A stretch of DNA of 64,000 nucleotides from NCBI RefSeq assembly GCF_002104515.1, contig NZ_NBOE01000002.1, positions 434,001-498,000 on the forward strand, in the 5' to 3' direction. The stretch comes from Colwellia polaris (lineage in GTDB: Bacteria > Pseudomonadota > Gammaproteobacteria > Enterobacterales > Alteromonadaceae). The translations under genes and the position numbers were made by a program. Of the stretch, positions 1 to 7,981 are shown piece by piece (the stretch's first letter is position 1; each line of letters begins with the position of its first letter). The notes beneath the pieces are model-generated. The model had not been told where the DNA came from and searched no databases. It worked only from the letters and a program-made list of their open reading frames with translations.

Positions 1-1025
1 GGTATTATACCGTTAGCTATTTCGGCCTGCCCAGTATAAACCGCGTCTAAAATAGCTTGCTTGTTAATAGCGTAAGACAATGCTTTACGCACTAACGGGT
101 TGTTAAATGGTGGCTTTGCGGTATTAAAACCTAAGTAGCCAACATTAAAAGCAGTAACAGATTCTAATATTAAATTATCATGTTGTTTTATTTTTTCGTG
201 GGCAATAGGGTAGGCGATAATATCACACTCGCCAGCTAGCAATTTGGTTAGTCTACCGGTGTCTCTTGGCGTAATATCAAAAACCAATTGTTTAATTTTT
301 GATTTGCCTCGCCAATAATTTTCATGCGCTTCATAGCGAATAAATGAGCTAGAACTATACCATTTAAACTTAAATGGCCCTGTTCCAACAGGCAGCATAT
401 CTATCTCTTGCATGGTATTGAGTTGTAAAAGTTGATCAGCATATTCTTTTGATAAAATAACCGCAGAATCACTACCAATGTTCGCCAGAAAAGAGCTGTC
501 AGGGCGAGTTAATTGAAAGCGCACAGTATGCTCATTAATTTTTTCTACGCTACTAATTAACTCTGCTAATTGCGCATTTTGAAAAAAAGGGTATTTACCA
601 CCCGAAACTGGATGATATTCATGGTTTACATCCAACATGCGGCTGAAGCTAAAAATAACATCATCGGCGTTAAGCGCTCGTGTGGGGGTAAAGTATCGAG
701 TTTGGTGAAATTGCACATCTTTGCGAAGATAAAAGGTAATCATTTTACCATCGCGTGTTACATGCCAAGATTTAGCAATTGCCGGAATAATAGTATTGTC
801 TGTAGGGTCAAACTCAAGTAGGCGATTATACAGTTGATTCGAGGTTGCATCGATTGTAGTACCTGAAGAAACCGTTTGAGGGTTAAAGCTTTCTGGCGAG
901 CCTTCACTACAGTAAATAATACTCTCTTTACTTAAAGAGAGCGTTTCATTTGTATCGCAGCCAGCAAGAAAAGCGAGCAAAGACAATGCGAAAAAATTGT
1001 AAAATGTTTGAGTAGAGTAAGCCAT
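1..1025 (-). CDS. sapA: SapA-like peptide ABC transporter substrate-binding lipoprotein (partial)
   Basis: Read directly from the minus strand: an open frame starts with ATG at 1025 and runs off the left edge, so the C-terminus is missing (about 341 residues visible). The N-terminus has a hydrophobic stretch ending in a lipobox, LAFLAGC, so the mature protein should be anchored by an acylated Cys. The body matches the SBP_bac_5 family (dipeptide/antimicrobial peptide binding), with the typical pattern of PVGTGPFKF, then a YWRG motif and VRKALSYAINKQAI. The gene begins 9 bp after the pspF stop on the same strand. In enterics sapA also lies directly beside pspF, which supports the name SapA over a generic DppA/OppA. 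It would deliver peptides to an inner-membrane SapBCDF permease that would lie outside the window. Confidence 0.85.
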   Translation of the reverse strand, partial: MAYSTQTFYNFFALSLLAFLAGCDTNETLSLSKESIIYCSEGSPESFNPQTVSSGTTIDATSNQLYNRLLEFDPTDNTIIPAIAKSWHVTRDGKMITFYLRKDVQFHQTRYFTPTRALNADDVIFSFSRMLDVNHEYHPVSGGKYPFFQNAQLAELISSVEKINEHTVRFQLTRPDSSFLANIGSDSAVILSKEYADQLLQLNTMQEIDMLPVGTGPFKFKWYSSSSFIRYEAHENYWRGKSKIKQLVFDITPRDTGRLTKLLAGECDIIAYPIAHEKIKQHDNLILESVTAFNVGYLGFNTAKPPFNNPLVRKALSYAINKQAILDAVYTGQAEIANGII

Positions 1026-1034
1026 AGCCAATCT

Positions 1035-2138
1035 TTATTCTTCGTCTGCACTACTTGAATCGAGTAGATTATATTTTTTTAAATAGCCTCTTAATTGATG
1101 ATAGGTTAATTCTAAGGCATCTGCGGTTTTCTTTTGATTATATTGGCAATTAGCCAAAGCAGATTTGATCAAATCAACTTCATAATTCTGTGATAGTTCT
1201 TTTAACGACAGTGGAAATTGCAGTGAAGCAGTATTAATTGCTAATGGCTTTACTTCGGCTTTAGTCTGAGGCTTTGACTCTGTGGATGCTTCTGCTACTT
1301 CTACTTGAGGAGCCGTCTTAATTCTATCTTGTGTTTTAATACGTTTTGAAGGGCGATAAGGCGACTCAAAGGGATCAATAATTAATTCATGCACAGGTAA
1401 ATGAGGATTATTGCAACGATAAACACTGCGCTCTACTACATTTTTTAATTCGCGAATATTACCCGGCCAATGGTATTCAAGTAAGGCACGTTTGGCTTTT
1501 TCTGTAAAACCACTAAACAGTTCAAACTCAAGCTCACGAGCCATATTAATGGCGAAATGTTCAGCTAAAACCAAAATGTCGTCTAATCGCTCACGTAATG
1601 GCGGCAGGGTAATAACATCAAAAGCTAACCTATCAAGTAAATCTGCACGAAATTCGCCAGCAGCGGCCATTGAAGGTAAATCTTCATTTGTAGCAGCCAC
1701 TAGGCGAGCATTGGTTTTAATGGTTCTTGAACCACCAACACGTTCAAACTCGCCATATTCTACAACACGCAATAACTTCTCTTGTATTAATCCGGTAGTG
1801 TTAGCTATTTCATCTAGAAACAAAGTGCCGTTATCAGCACGTTCAAAGCGGCCCTCATGGCGCTTGCTTGCACCGGTAAAGGCGCCACTGTCATAACCAA
1901 ATAATTCCGTTTCCAATAAATTTTCATTTAACGCGGCACAATTGAGTTTCAAATAGTTTTGATCCCAACGTTTTGACAGGTAATGTAAACGCGCCGCAAC
2001 GAGTTCTTTACCTGTGCCACGTTCACCAATAATTAGCACGGGTTTACTTAATGGCGCTATTTGTGAAATTTGCTCAAGCACTTCCAAAAAGTTGTTAGAT
2101 TGACCAATGAGATTATCTTGTTGTTTGAAACGTGTCAT
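1035..2138 (-). CDS. pspF: Psp operon sigma-54 activator PspF
   Basis: A 367-aa bacterial enhancer-binding protein consisting of an AAA+ domain and a C-terminal Fis-type helix-turn-helix, with no N-terminal sensor domain, the hallmark of PspF. Visible motifs are Walker A GERGTGKE (about residue 38), the sigma-54 contact loop GAFTGA (about residue 85), Walker B FLDEIA and an HTH near residues 335-360. E. coli PspF is about 325 aa; the extra length is a Lys/Pro/Glu-rich linker before the HTH. It is divergent from pspA, whose upstream region has a sigma-54-type promoter. In the known system PspA binds PspF and silences it until membrane stress titrates PspA away. Confidence 0.95.
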   Translation of the reverse strand: MTRFKQQDNLIGQSNNFLEVLEQISQIAPLSKPVLIIGERGTGKELVAARLHYLSKRWDQNYLKLNCAALNENLLETELFGYDSGAFTGASKRHEGRFERADNGTLFLDEIANTTGLIQEKLLRVVEYGEFERVGGSRTIKTNARLVAATNEDLPSMAAAGEFRADLLDRLAFDVITLPPLRERLDDILVLAEHFAINMARELEFELFSGFTEKAKRALLEYHWPGNIRELKNVVERSVYRCNNPHLPVHELIIDPFESPYRPSKRIKTQDRIKTAPQVEVAEASTESKPQTKAEVKPLAINTASLQFPLSLKELSQNYEVDLIKSALANCQYNQKKTADALELTYHQLRGYLKKYNLLDSSSADEE

Positions 2139-2263
2139 TTACTGACCTAATAATTGGTTTTTTTCACTAACAAATAGTGTATTTTATTACTAGCTTAGAT
2201 AGAAGTCTTTTTTTAATTATTAATAAAGTATTATTAATCAAGATGTTACTTTGATTTTAAAAC

Positions 2264-2280
2264 TTGGCGCAGAACGTGAA
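2264..2280 (+). promoter_or_regulatory. Sigma-54 (-24/-12) promoter of pspABC
   Basis: The sequence TTGGCGCAGAACGTGAA lies about 50 bp before the pspA start and fits the -24 half (TTGGC) closely and the -12 half (TG then A instead of GC) loosely, with 10 bases between the GG and the G of the -12 element. The position downstream of divergent pspF, a sigma-54 activator, is what is expected. The site was matched by eye. Confidence 0.65.
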
Positions 2281-2329
2281 TAGTAAAAGCTAAGACAATT
2301 AAAGTAATTTTTTGAATGAGGAAGTAATT

Positions 2330-3001
2330 ATGGGTGTTTTTTCAAGGTTTACGGATATCATTAATTCTAATATTAACAACTTATTAGACAAAGCAGAAGA
2401 TCCTGCAAAAATGGTACGCTTGATCATACAAGAAATGGAAGATACGTTAGTTGAAGTTCGCTCTTCATCAGCAAAAACTTTAGCAGATAAGAAGGATTTA
2501 GCACGCCAAATAAGTCGATTTGAAACAGATGCTACGCAATGGCAAGAAAAAGCTGAATTAGCTTTAAGCAAAGATCGTGAAGACTTAGCGCGTGCAGCAT
2601 TAATGGAAAAGAAAAAATGTGCTGAAAATGCAGCAGCATTAACTGAAGAATTATCACATGTAGATGAACATATTGCTAAGTTGCAAAGTGAAATTTCACA
2701 GCTTCAAGATAAGCTAGCCGATGCTAAGTCTCGTCAAAAAGCGATTATTATGCGCGAAAAAACAGCTCACTCGCGTTTAAAAGTTAAAAAGAATATTGAT
2801 AGTGATCGTGTGAATGACGCCTTAAGTCGTTTCGACCGTTACGAACGTAAAATTGATGATATAGAAGCACAGGTAGAGTCTTATGATATGGGTAGCAAGT
2901 CTTTAGCCGATGAAATTGCAGATTTAGCATCAGATGATAAAGTTGATGATGAATTAGCGCAATTAAAAGCTAAAATGAAATCAGAGCCTAAAACAAAATA
3001 A
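2330..3001 (+). CDS. pspA: Phage shock protein A (PspA/IM30 family)
   Basis: A 223-aa, almost entirely alpha-helical coiled-coil protein beginning MGVFSRFTDIINSNINNLLD, the signature amphipathic N-terminus of PspA (E. coli PspA is 222 aa). It has the early conserved segment with KMVRLIIQEMED. I place the start at ATG 2330 rather than the upstream in-frame TTG at 2312, because GAGGAAG at 2318-2324 is a well-placed ribosome binding site for 2330 and the protein then matches family length. It is a peripheral inner-membrane effector that stabilises stressed membranes and inhibits PspF. First gene of pspABC. Confidence 0.96.
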   Translation: MGVFSRFTDIINSNINNLLDKAEDPAKMVRLIIQEMEDTLVEVRSSSAKTLADKKDLARQISRFETDATQWQEKAELALSKDREDLARAALMEKKKCAENAAALTEELSHVDEHIAKLQSEISQLQDKLADAKSRQKAIIMREKTAHSRLKVKKNIDSDRVNDALSRFDRYERKIDDIEAQVESYDMGSKSLADEIADLASDDKVDDELAQLKAKMKSEPKTK

Positions 3002-3054
3002 TTAGACGATAGCTATTTATTACCTGCGTCAGACAACATTAAAGGAGAGTTATT

Positions 3055-3282
3055 GTGGATGAGATTATCATCGCCCCAGTTATTATATTTATGGTTGTAG
3101 TAGCGCCTATTTGGTTGATATTACATTATCGAAGTAAACGCCAAATAAGTCAGGGTTTCAGTGAAGAAGAGTATATTCAATTAACTGAGTTATCGACACT
3201 GGCTGACAAAATGGCAGACAGAATTAAAACTCTTGAAGCTATTTTAGATGCTGAAACACCGGAGTGGAGAAATAAATTATGA
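3055..3282 (+). CDS. pspB: Phage shock protein B
   Basis: A 75-aa protein with one N-terminal membrane helix (about residues 5-25, APVIIFMVVVAPIWLIL) followed by a leucine-rich helical tail, as in PspB (74 aa in E. coli). The start is GTG at 3055, supported by AAAGGAGAG at 3041-3049. It overlaps pspC by 4 bp, indicating translational coupling. In the known system PspB and PspC together sense envelope stress and recruit PspA. Confidence 0.93.
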   Translation: MDEIIIAPVIIFMVVVAPIWLILHYRSKRQISQGFSEEEYIQLTELSTLADKMADRIKTLEAILDAETPEWRNKL

Positions 3283-3752
3283 CCAGCAAGCCCCGAGGTG
3301 AGTTATATAGAAATGCGAGCCAAGGAAAATTAGCGGGTGTTTGTGCAGGCATTGCCGATTACTTTGGTTGGGAATCATGGTTAGTGCGCATATTGGTTGT
3401 TTCAGGTGTGTTGCTTGGCATGGAGTGGTTTATTGTTATTTATATTGCTGCTTGGTTTATTCTAGATAAAAAGCCAGCCAATTTTAGTCATGCTCACAAA
3501 GGCAATTTTGCACAAGGGAGCCAATATCAGGCTGAGAATAAAACCGGTTCGCATCATACTAATGATGAAGATGACATAACCAATGAGTCGATTAAAGTGA
3601 AATCTCGTATCTGGCAAGCCGGAGAGCCGCCAAAACAAGCATTTCATGATATTAGACGAAAGTTTCAAACTTTAGAGTTAGAATTACAAGTGATTGAACG
3701 TTATGTGACCTCGCCTGAATTTACCGTTTCTCGAGAAATAAATAAGCTATAA
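3279..3752 (+). CDS. pspC: Phage shock protein C (envelope stress sensor)
   Basis: A 157-aa protein. The N-terminal PspC domain (residues about 7-65) has LYRNASQGKLAGVCAGIADY followed by a hydrophobic membrane segment (LVRILVVSGVLLGMEWFIVIY). The C-terminal part is hydrophilic and ends with a short helical tail, LQVIERYVTSPEF...EINKL. The tail resembles that of the small protein encoded at 53365-53607. It is the last gene of the pspABC unit and is followed by a strong terminator; no pspD is present. Confidence 0.93.
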   Translation: MTSKPRGELYRNASQGKLAGVCAGIADYFGWESWLVRILVVSGVLLGMEWFIVIYIAAWFILDKKPANFSHAHKGNFAQGSQYQAENKTGSHHTNDEDDITNESIKVKSRIWQAGEPPKQAFHDIRRKFQTLELELQVIERYVTSPEFTVSREINKL

Positions 3753-3756
3753 ATTA

Positions 3757-3778
3757 AAGCGGCCTAGCCGCTTTTTTT
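3757..3778 (+). terminator. Rho-independent terminator after pspC
   Basis: AAAGCGGC - CTA - GCCGCTTT followed by a T run, directly after the pspC stop. It separates the psp unit from ycjX. The 290 bp from 3781 to 4074 holds no other gene I can support. Confidence 0.9.
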
Positions 3779-4074
3779 AATACCTAAATTATGAAAACTA
3801 TTAAAATATTGCATGAATTATTACTATATAAGTTACAAGCAGAAGGCTGGTTCAAAACCTTTGTAAAGCTTATATAAGCGATAATATCGACTTATAACAT
3901 AAGTTATTCAAGTCACTTTTTTTAACTATTTATTGCTGCAATGGTTAAAAAAATTATTGTTATTTATATCTAAAAGTAAGTACGCAATTTAAAATATCGC
4001 TTGTCATTTTACTGTGCATCAGTAATTCTTATTCCCTTCAACATATTGAAAAACATAAAAGATAGTAACCAAGC

Positions 4075-5505
4075 ATGGCATTTATTAATAAAGCGAAGTT
4101 AGATAAGTTAAAACAAAAAGCTAGCGACATTGTTAATCGTTCTATCGATCAACATATTACGCTAGCTGTAACAGGGCTTAGCCGGAGCGGTAAAACTGCT
4201 TTCATTACTTCTTTGGTAAATCAGTTATTGAATGAGGGGAATAACTCTCAGTTAAGTTTTTTTAATGTTGTTCATCAGGGGCGTTATATTGCCGCTAAAC
4301 GTGTACCTCAAAAACATTTACATATTCCCCGCTTTGAATATGACGGGGCTTTATCTGCTTTGTGTCAATCACCTTCAAAATGGCCTAAACCCACTAATGG
4401 TATCAGCGAGTTACGACTAGCGGTACGTTATCAACCGAAAGACTCGATCTTAAAGTATGCTACAGAGTCAGCAACACTCTATATTGATATAACAGATTAC
4501 CCAGGAGAATGGTTGCTCGATTTGCCGATGTTATCGCAAACGTTTGAAGAGTGGTCAAAACAAACAACTGCACTGCTAATGCAAGCGCCTAGAAATGAGC
4601 ACGCAAAAGCATTTCTAGATAAATTAGCCGAGTTTGACCCGTTCGCCAGTGTCGAAGAAGCAGTTTTAGCGCAATTATCGCAAGAGTACACTGATTTACT
4701 GTTACTTTTTCGCCATCAACTTGGTTTATCGGTTATTCAACCCGGGCGATTCATTCTTCCAGGCGAGCTTGAAGATGCGCCAATTTTACAGTTCTTTCCT
4801 TTTAGTGGTTTTGATGAAATCGACAGTAATGAATATCAAAATGCTAAAGACGACTGTTATATCGGTATGTTACGTGCAAGATACATTGAATATAAAGAAC
4901 GTGTTGTAAGGCGTTTTTATAAAGAACACTTTGTTAATTTTGACCGCCAAATTGTGCTTGCTGACTGTTTAACGCCACTTAATAAAGGCCCAGAGAGCTT
5001 TGCTGATTTACAAAATGCTATCGCGATGATCATGGAAAGCTTTCAGTATGGTCAATCGAGCTTATTCTCGCGCTTATTTTCGCCAAAGATTGACCGGCTC
5101 CTTTTTGCGGCAACTAAGGCCGATCATGTAACACCTGAGCAGCATGAAAATTTGGTGTCATTACTGAATAAACTTGTTTTTCAAACCAAACAAACGTTAA
5201 GTTTTGATGCCATTAAAATGAAAACATTAGCTATTGCCTCCATTAAGGCGACAAAAGTAGGGAAAAGCCAATATCAAGGACAGAACATTCCAGTGATAAA
5301 AGGGCGACAGTTGAGTAATGACAAAATGCTCACACTATTTCCAGGTACTGTTCCTGCAAGCATTCCCACCCTGGAGTACTGGCAAAAACAAGCTTTTAAC
5401 TATATTGCTTTTGCACCAATAGAGTCGGCGAGTATTGACGAGTGTTTACCGCACCTTCGCATGGATCAAATGTTGCAATTTTTGCTTGGAGATAAATTAA
5501 AATGA
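4075..5505 (+). CDS. ycjX: YcjX family P-loop GTPase-like protein
   Basis: A 476-aa protein of the YcjX (DUF463) family. A Walker A motif GLSRSGKT lies near residue 34 and is followed by ITSLVNQLL. Further family features are YIDITDYPGEWLLDLP (G3-like DxxG position) in the middle and AATKADHV (NKxD-like) near residue 345. E. coli YcjX is 465 aa. It overlaps ycjF by 4 bp (ATGA). In enterics ycjXF belongs to the PspF regulon; here the pair follows pspABC after a terminator, so it has its own promoter or receives readthrough. The molecular role is not established beyond nucleotide binding and membrane-stress association. Confidence 0.9.
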   Translation: MAFINKAKLDKLKQKASDIVNRSIDQHITLAVTGLSRSGKTAFITSLVNQLLNEGNNSQLSFFNVVHQGRYIAAKRVPQKHLHIPRFEYDGALSALCQSPSKWPKPTNGISELRLAVRYQPKDSILKYATESATLYIDITDYPGEWLLDLPMLSQTFEEWSKQTTALLMQAPRNEHAKAFLDKLAEFDPFASVEEAVLAQLSQEYTDLLLLFRHQLGLSVIQPGRFILPGELEDAPILQFFPFSGFDEIDSNEYQNAKDDCYIGMLRARYIEYKERVVRRFYKEHFVNFDRQIVLADCLTPLNKGPESFADLQNAIAMIMESFQYGQSSLFSRLFSPKIDRLLFAATKADHVTPEQHENLVSLLNKLVFQTKQTLSFDAIKMKTLAIASIKATKVGKSQYQGQNIPVIKGRQLSNDKMLTLFPGTVPASIPTLEYWQKQAFNYIAFAPIESASIDECLPHLRMDQMLQFLLGDKLK

Positions 5506-6515
5506 TAGAAAATAAAGAAAAATATCAACAGCAAATACTGTTCGACACACTCGATGTTGATGACAGCGCCATAAAAGAAAATACCCCGCAAATTGTTGTT
5601 AATGAAGAAGACTGGGTAAGTGATGAGCACATAGAAAAAGTAGAAGATACTGTTACAACTGAAATAGAAAAACCAAGCTGGTTATGGCGAACAATTGGAT
5701 TAGTATTTATTACCTTAGTTGGGGTTGAGGCGGTACAGTTTTTCATTAATGGCTTTAGTCAATCACCACTTATTGCTAGCTTATATGCCGTACTTTTGGG
5801 CGGATTATCAGTAGTTTGTGGTCGTACTGCTTGGCGAGAGTATGCAGGGCTCAGACAGTTCAAATATCAGCAGAAGCTTAAAAATAATGCGCAAGAAATT
5901 GTTAATAATGAATCAGACTTAGATGCAAAAACGTTATGTGATAAAATTTCTAAACGCTTACCGGGAGACTTAGCTGAGTTCGATCATAGTTCATGGCATA
6001 AATTGAACCTTGAAGAATATAGCGATGCAGAAATAATGCAGCTATACGAGCGAAATATCTTATCTCAGGTTGACCAAAAAGCATTAAAAGAAATTGCAAA
6101 ATTCTCCTCTGAATCTGTGGTGTTGGTCGCATTAAGTCCTATTGCTATTATTGATATGTTACTGATGCTATGGCGAAACTTGCGGATGATTAATAAAATT
6201 TCTGCCTTGTACGGGCTTAAATTAGGCTACTGGAGTCGCATAAAGTTAATTAAGCAAGTTTTTATAAATATGGCCTATGCTGGCGCGAGTGAGTTAGTGG
6301 CAGATTTAGGAGCAGACTTGTTAGGTGTAGAGTTATTAGGCAAGCTATCAGCGCGCATGGCACAAGGGTTAGGTGCGGGAATGTTAACGGCAAGATTAGG
6401 ACTTAAAGCTATGCATTTATGTCGACCAATTCCTTTTTCAGATGATGCACCTAAATTAGCGCATATACGTCAACAAGTTGTTAGCCAAGTACAATCACTA
6501 GTGAATAAAAAATAA
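5502..6515 (+). CDS. ycjF: YcjF family inner-membrane protein (DUF697)
   Basis: A 337-aa protein with an acidic N-terminal region (residues 1-60), two membrane segments (about 63-82 and 88-108) and a C-terminal DUF697-like region rich in small residues (LVADLGADLLGVELLGKLSARMAQ class sequence). The ycjX-ycjF coupling and the nearby tyrR match the gene order in E. coli. It is probably the membrane partner of YcjX. Its biochemical function is unknown. Confidence 0.88.
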   Translation: MIENKEKYQQQILFDTLDVDDSAIKENTPQIVVNEEDWVSDEHIEKVEDTVTTEIEKPSWLWRTIGLVFITLVGVEAVQFFINGFSQSPLIASLYAVLLGGLSVVCGRTAWREYAGLRQFKYQQKLKNNAQEIVNNESDLDAKTLCDKISKRLPGDLAEFDHSSWHKLNLEEYSDAEIMQLYERNILSQVDQKALKEIAKFSSESVVLVALSPIAIIDMLLMLWRNLRMINKISALYGLKLGYWSRIKLIKQVFINMAYAGASELVADLGADLLGVELLGKLSARMAQGLGAGMLTARLGLKAMHLCRPIPFSDDAPKLAHIRQQVVSQVQSLVNKK

Positions 6516-6563
6516 ATTAGCCATTGAAAATAAAGCAGTTTTTTGTTTTTGTACATTTTCATG

Positions 6564-6581
6564 TAACACAAATTTTACACA
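6564..6581 (+). promoter_or_regulatory. TyrR box upstream of phhA
   Basis: TGTAAC-ACAAAT-TTTACA fits the TyrR consensus TGTAAA-N6-TTTACA with one mismatch. It sits about 140 bp before the phhA start. A weaker overlapping half (TGTACA at 6552) lies just upstream. In Pseudomonas the TyrR homologue PhhR activates phhAB, so activation by the TyrR encoded downstream is the natural inference. Confidence 0.75.
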
Positions 6582-6721
6582 TTTAATGTTCTGGTTGAAA
6601 AGTAGACACTTAGCAAGTAGTGCTTTTTCTACAGATGTTGCCTTACTATTGTGACAACTAAATAGTTTAGATATCAAAATAAAATTAATAATAAATTTGA
6701 TATCAACAAGTAAGGTTAAAA

Positions 6722-7522
6722 ATGGCTAAGGTAACTAAATACGTCTCAAAAGTTGCAGATGAGCATGGCAATATTGCATGGACCGCAACTGAAAACAAAA
6801 TATGGCAAGCATTAATAACGCGTCAGCTTTCTACGGTAAAAGACACCGCTTGTGACGAGTTTAATGAAGGGTTAACTAAACTCAACCTACCGCTTGATAG
6901 AATTCCGCAATTAGCAGAGGTCAGTAAAGTTTTACAAGCAACCACAGGGTGGAGCTGTGAGCCTGTACCCGCTTTGATAGGTTTTGGTGAATTTTTTAGA
7001 TTGCTTTCAGAACGAAAATTCCCGGTTGCTACATTTATTCGCTCGCAAGAAGAGTTCGATTATTTACAAGAGCCTGATATTTTCCATGAAATATACGGTC
7101 ATTGCCCATTATTAACCAATGAATCGTTTGCAAATTATACGCAAGCCTATGGCATGATGGGATTAAATGCCTCAAAAGAAGATCGCGTATTTTTAGCTCG
7201 ACTTTATTGGTTTACAGTAGAGTTTGGTTTATTAGATACCCCTAAAGGTTTACGTGTTTACGGTGGGGGAATTTTGTCTTCACCTAGTGAAACTGAATAC
7301 GCATTAAATGATAAATCAGTAGAAAGAAAACCTCTCGATGTTTTAGATGTGCTTCGCACACAATATCGTATTGATATTATGCAACCAGTTTATTTTATGC
7401 TGACTAAAGTTAGCGACTTAGATGATATACGTAAATTAGAAGTAGAAGACATTATGGCGTTAGTAGAGCAAGCTAAAAAGATTGGTCTACATCCGGCAAA
7501 GTTTGAATTAAAAGCAAGTTAA
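6722..7522 (+). CDS. phhA: Phenylalanine 4-monooxygenase
   Basis: A 266-aa bacterial phenylalanine hydroxylase converting phenylalanine to tyrosine with tetrahydropterin and O2. The Fe(II) facial triad is visible: His122 and His127 in FHEIYGHCP and Glu167 in TVEFGL. The pterin-binding region precedes it (PALIGFGEFFRLLSERKFPV). It has only the catalytic domain, as in other bacterial enzymes. It forms an operon with phhB 9 bp downstream and has a TyrR box upstream. Confidence 0.97.
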   Translation: MAKVTKYVSKVADEHGNIAWTATENKIWQALITRQLSTVKDTACDEFNEGLTKLNLPLDRIPQLAEVSKVLQATTGWSCEPVPALIGFGEFFRLLSERKFPVATFIRSQEEFDYLQEPDIFHEIYGHCPLLTNESFANYTQAYGMMGLNASKEDRVFLARLYWFTVEFGLLDTPKGLRVYGGGILSSPSETEYALNDKSVERKPLDVLDVLRTQYRIDIMQPVYFMLTKVSDLDDIRKLEVEDIMALVEQAKKIGLHPAKFELKAS

Positions 7523-7531
7523 GGAAATATT

Positions 7532-7870
7532 ATGAGTGGCGAATTATCAAATCAACAATGTGAAGCATGTCAGGTCGATGCACCAAAAGTTAGCGACGAC
7601 GAATTAGCAAGTTTATTATCTCAAATACCTGACTGGGTTCCTGAAGTTAATAATGGCGTTATGATGCTTGAACGTGTTTATAAGTTTAAAAACTATAAAT
7701 TAGCGTGGGCTTTTGCAAATAAAGTTTCTGAATTAGCAGAGCAAGAATTTCATCACCCAGCCATTTTATTAGAATGGGGTAAAGTTAAAGTTACCTGGTG
7801 GACCCATGCAATTAAAGGGCTGCACAAGAATGATTTTATTTGTGCGGCAAAAACTGATCAACTTCTGTAA
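7532..7870 (+). CDS. phhB: Pterin-4a-carbinolamine dehydratase
   Basis: A 112-aa protein of the PCD/DCoH family that regenerates the pterin cofactor used by PhhA. It shows the family motif [21 protein letters not shown] class sequence: the paired His at HHP, Trp-containing strand, then TH before GLHKNDFI. An N-terminal [10 protein letters not shown] segment is also typical of proteobacterial PhhB. A GGAAAT ribosome binding site precedes the ATG. Cotranscribed with phhA. Confidence 0.95.
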   Translation: MSGELSNQQCEACQVDAPKVSDDELASLLSQIPDWVPEVNNGVMMLERVYKFKNYKLAWAFANKVSELAEQEFHHPAILLEWGKVKVTWWTHAIKGLHKNDFICAAKTDQLL

Positions 7871-7894
7871 CGTTTACTTACAACAATAATATTA

Positions 7895-7921
7895 AGCCTC
7901 CTATGACAGGGGGCTTTTTTT
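7895..7921 (+). terminator. Terminator after phhAB
   Basis: AGCCTCC - TATGACA - GGGGGCT followed by eight T, 25 bp after phhB. It ends the phhAB transcript just before the TyrR box of tyrR. Confidence 0.85.
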
Positions 7922-7924
7922 TGT

Positions 7925-7942
7925 TGTAAAAATTAGTTTACA
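7925..7942 (+). promoter_or_regulatory. Perfect TyrR box upstream of tyrR
   Basis: TGTAAA-AATTAG-TTTACA is an exact match to TGTAAA-N6-TTTACA, ending 39 bp before the tyrR ATG. The right half TTTACA could also serve as a -35 element, so a bound regulator would block RNA polymerase. This argues for negative autoregulation, as known for E. coli tyrR. Confidence 0.85.
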
Positions 7943-7981
7943 ATAGCGCTATTAGATTTTGATGTTTGCTGAGGTTAATAA

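Noticed and set aside
570-821. Plus-strand ORF of 83 codons inside sapA.
   Set aside because: Antisense to a continuous lipoprotein frame with strong family motifs.
1492-1896. Plus-strand ORF of 134 codons inside pspF.
   Set aside because: Shadow of the AAA+ domain, no independent support.
3781-4074. Possible sigma-54 site before ycjX (CTGGTTC near 3849).
   Set aside because: The -12 element and spacing do not fit; too weak to report as a promoter.
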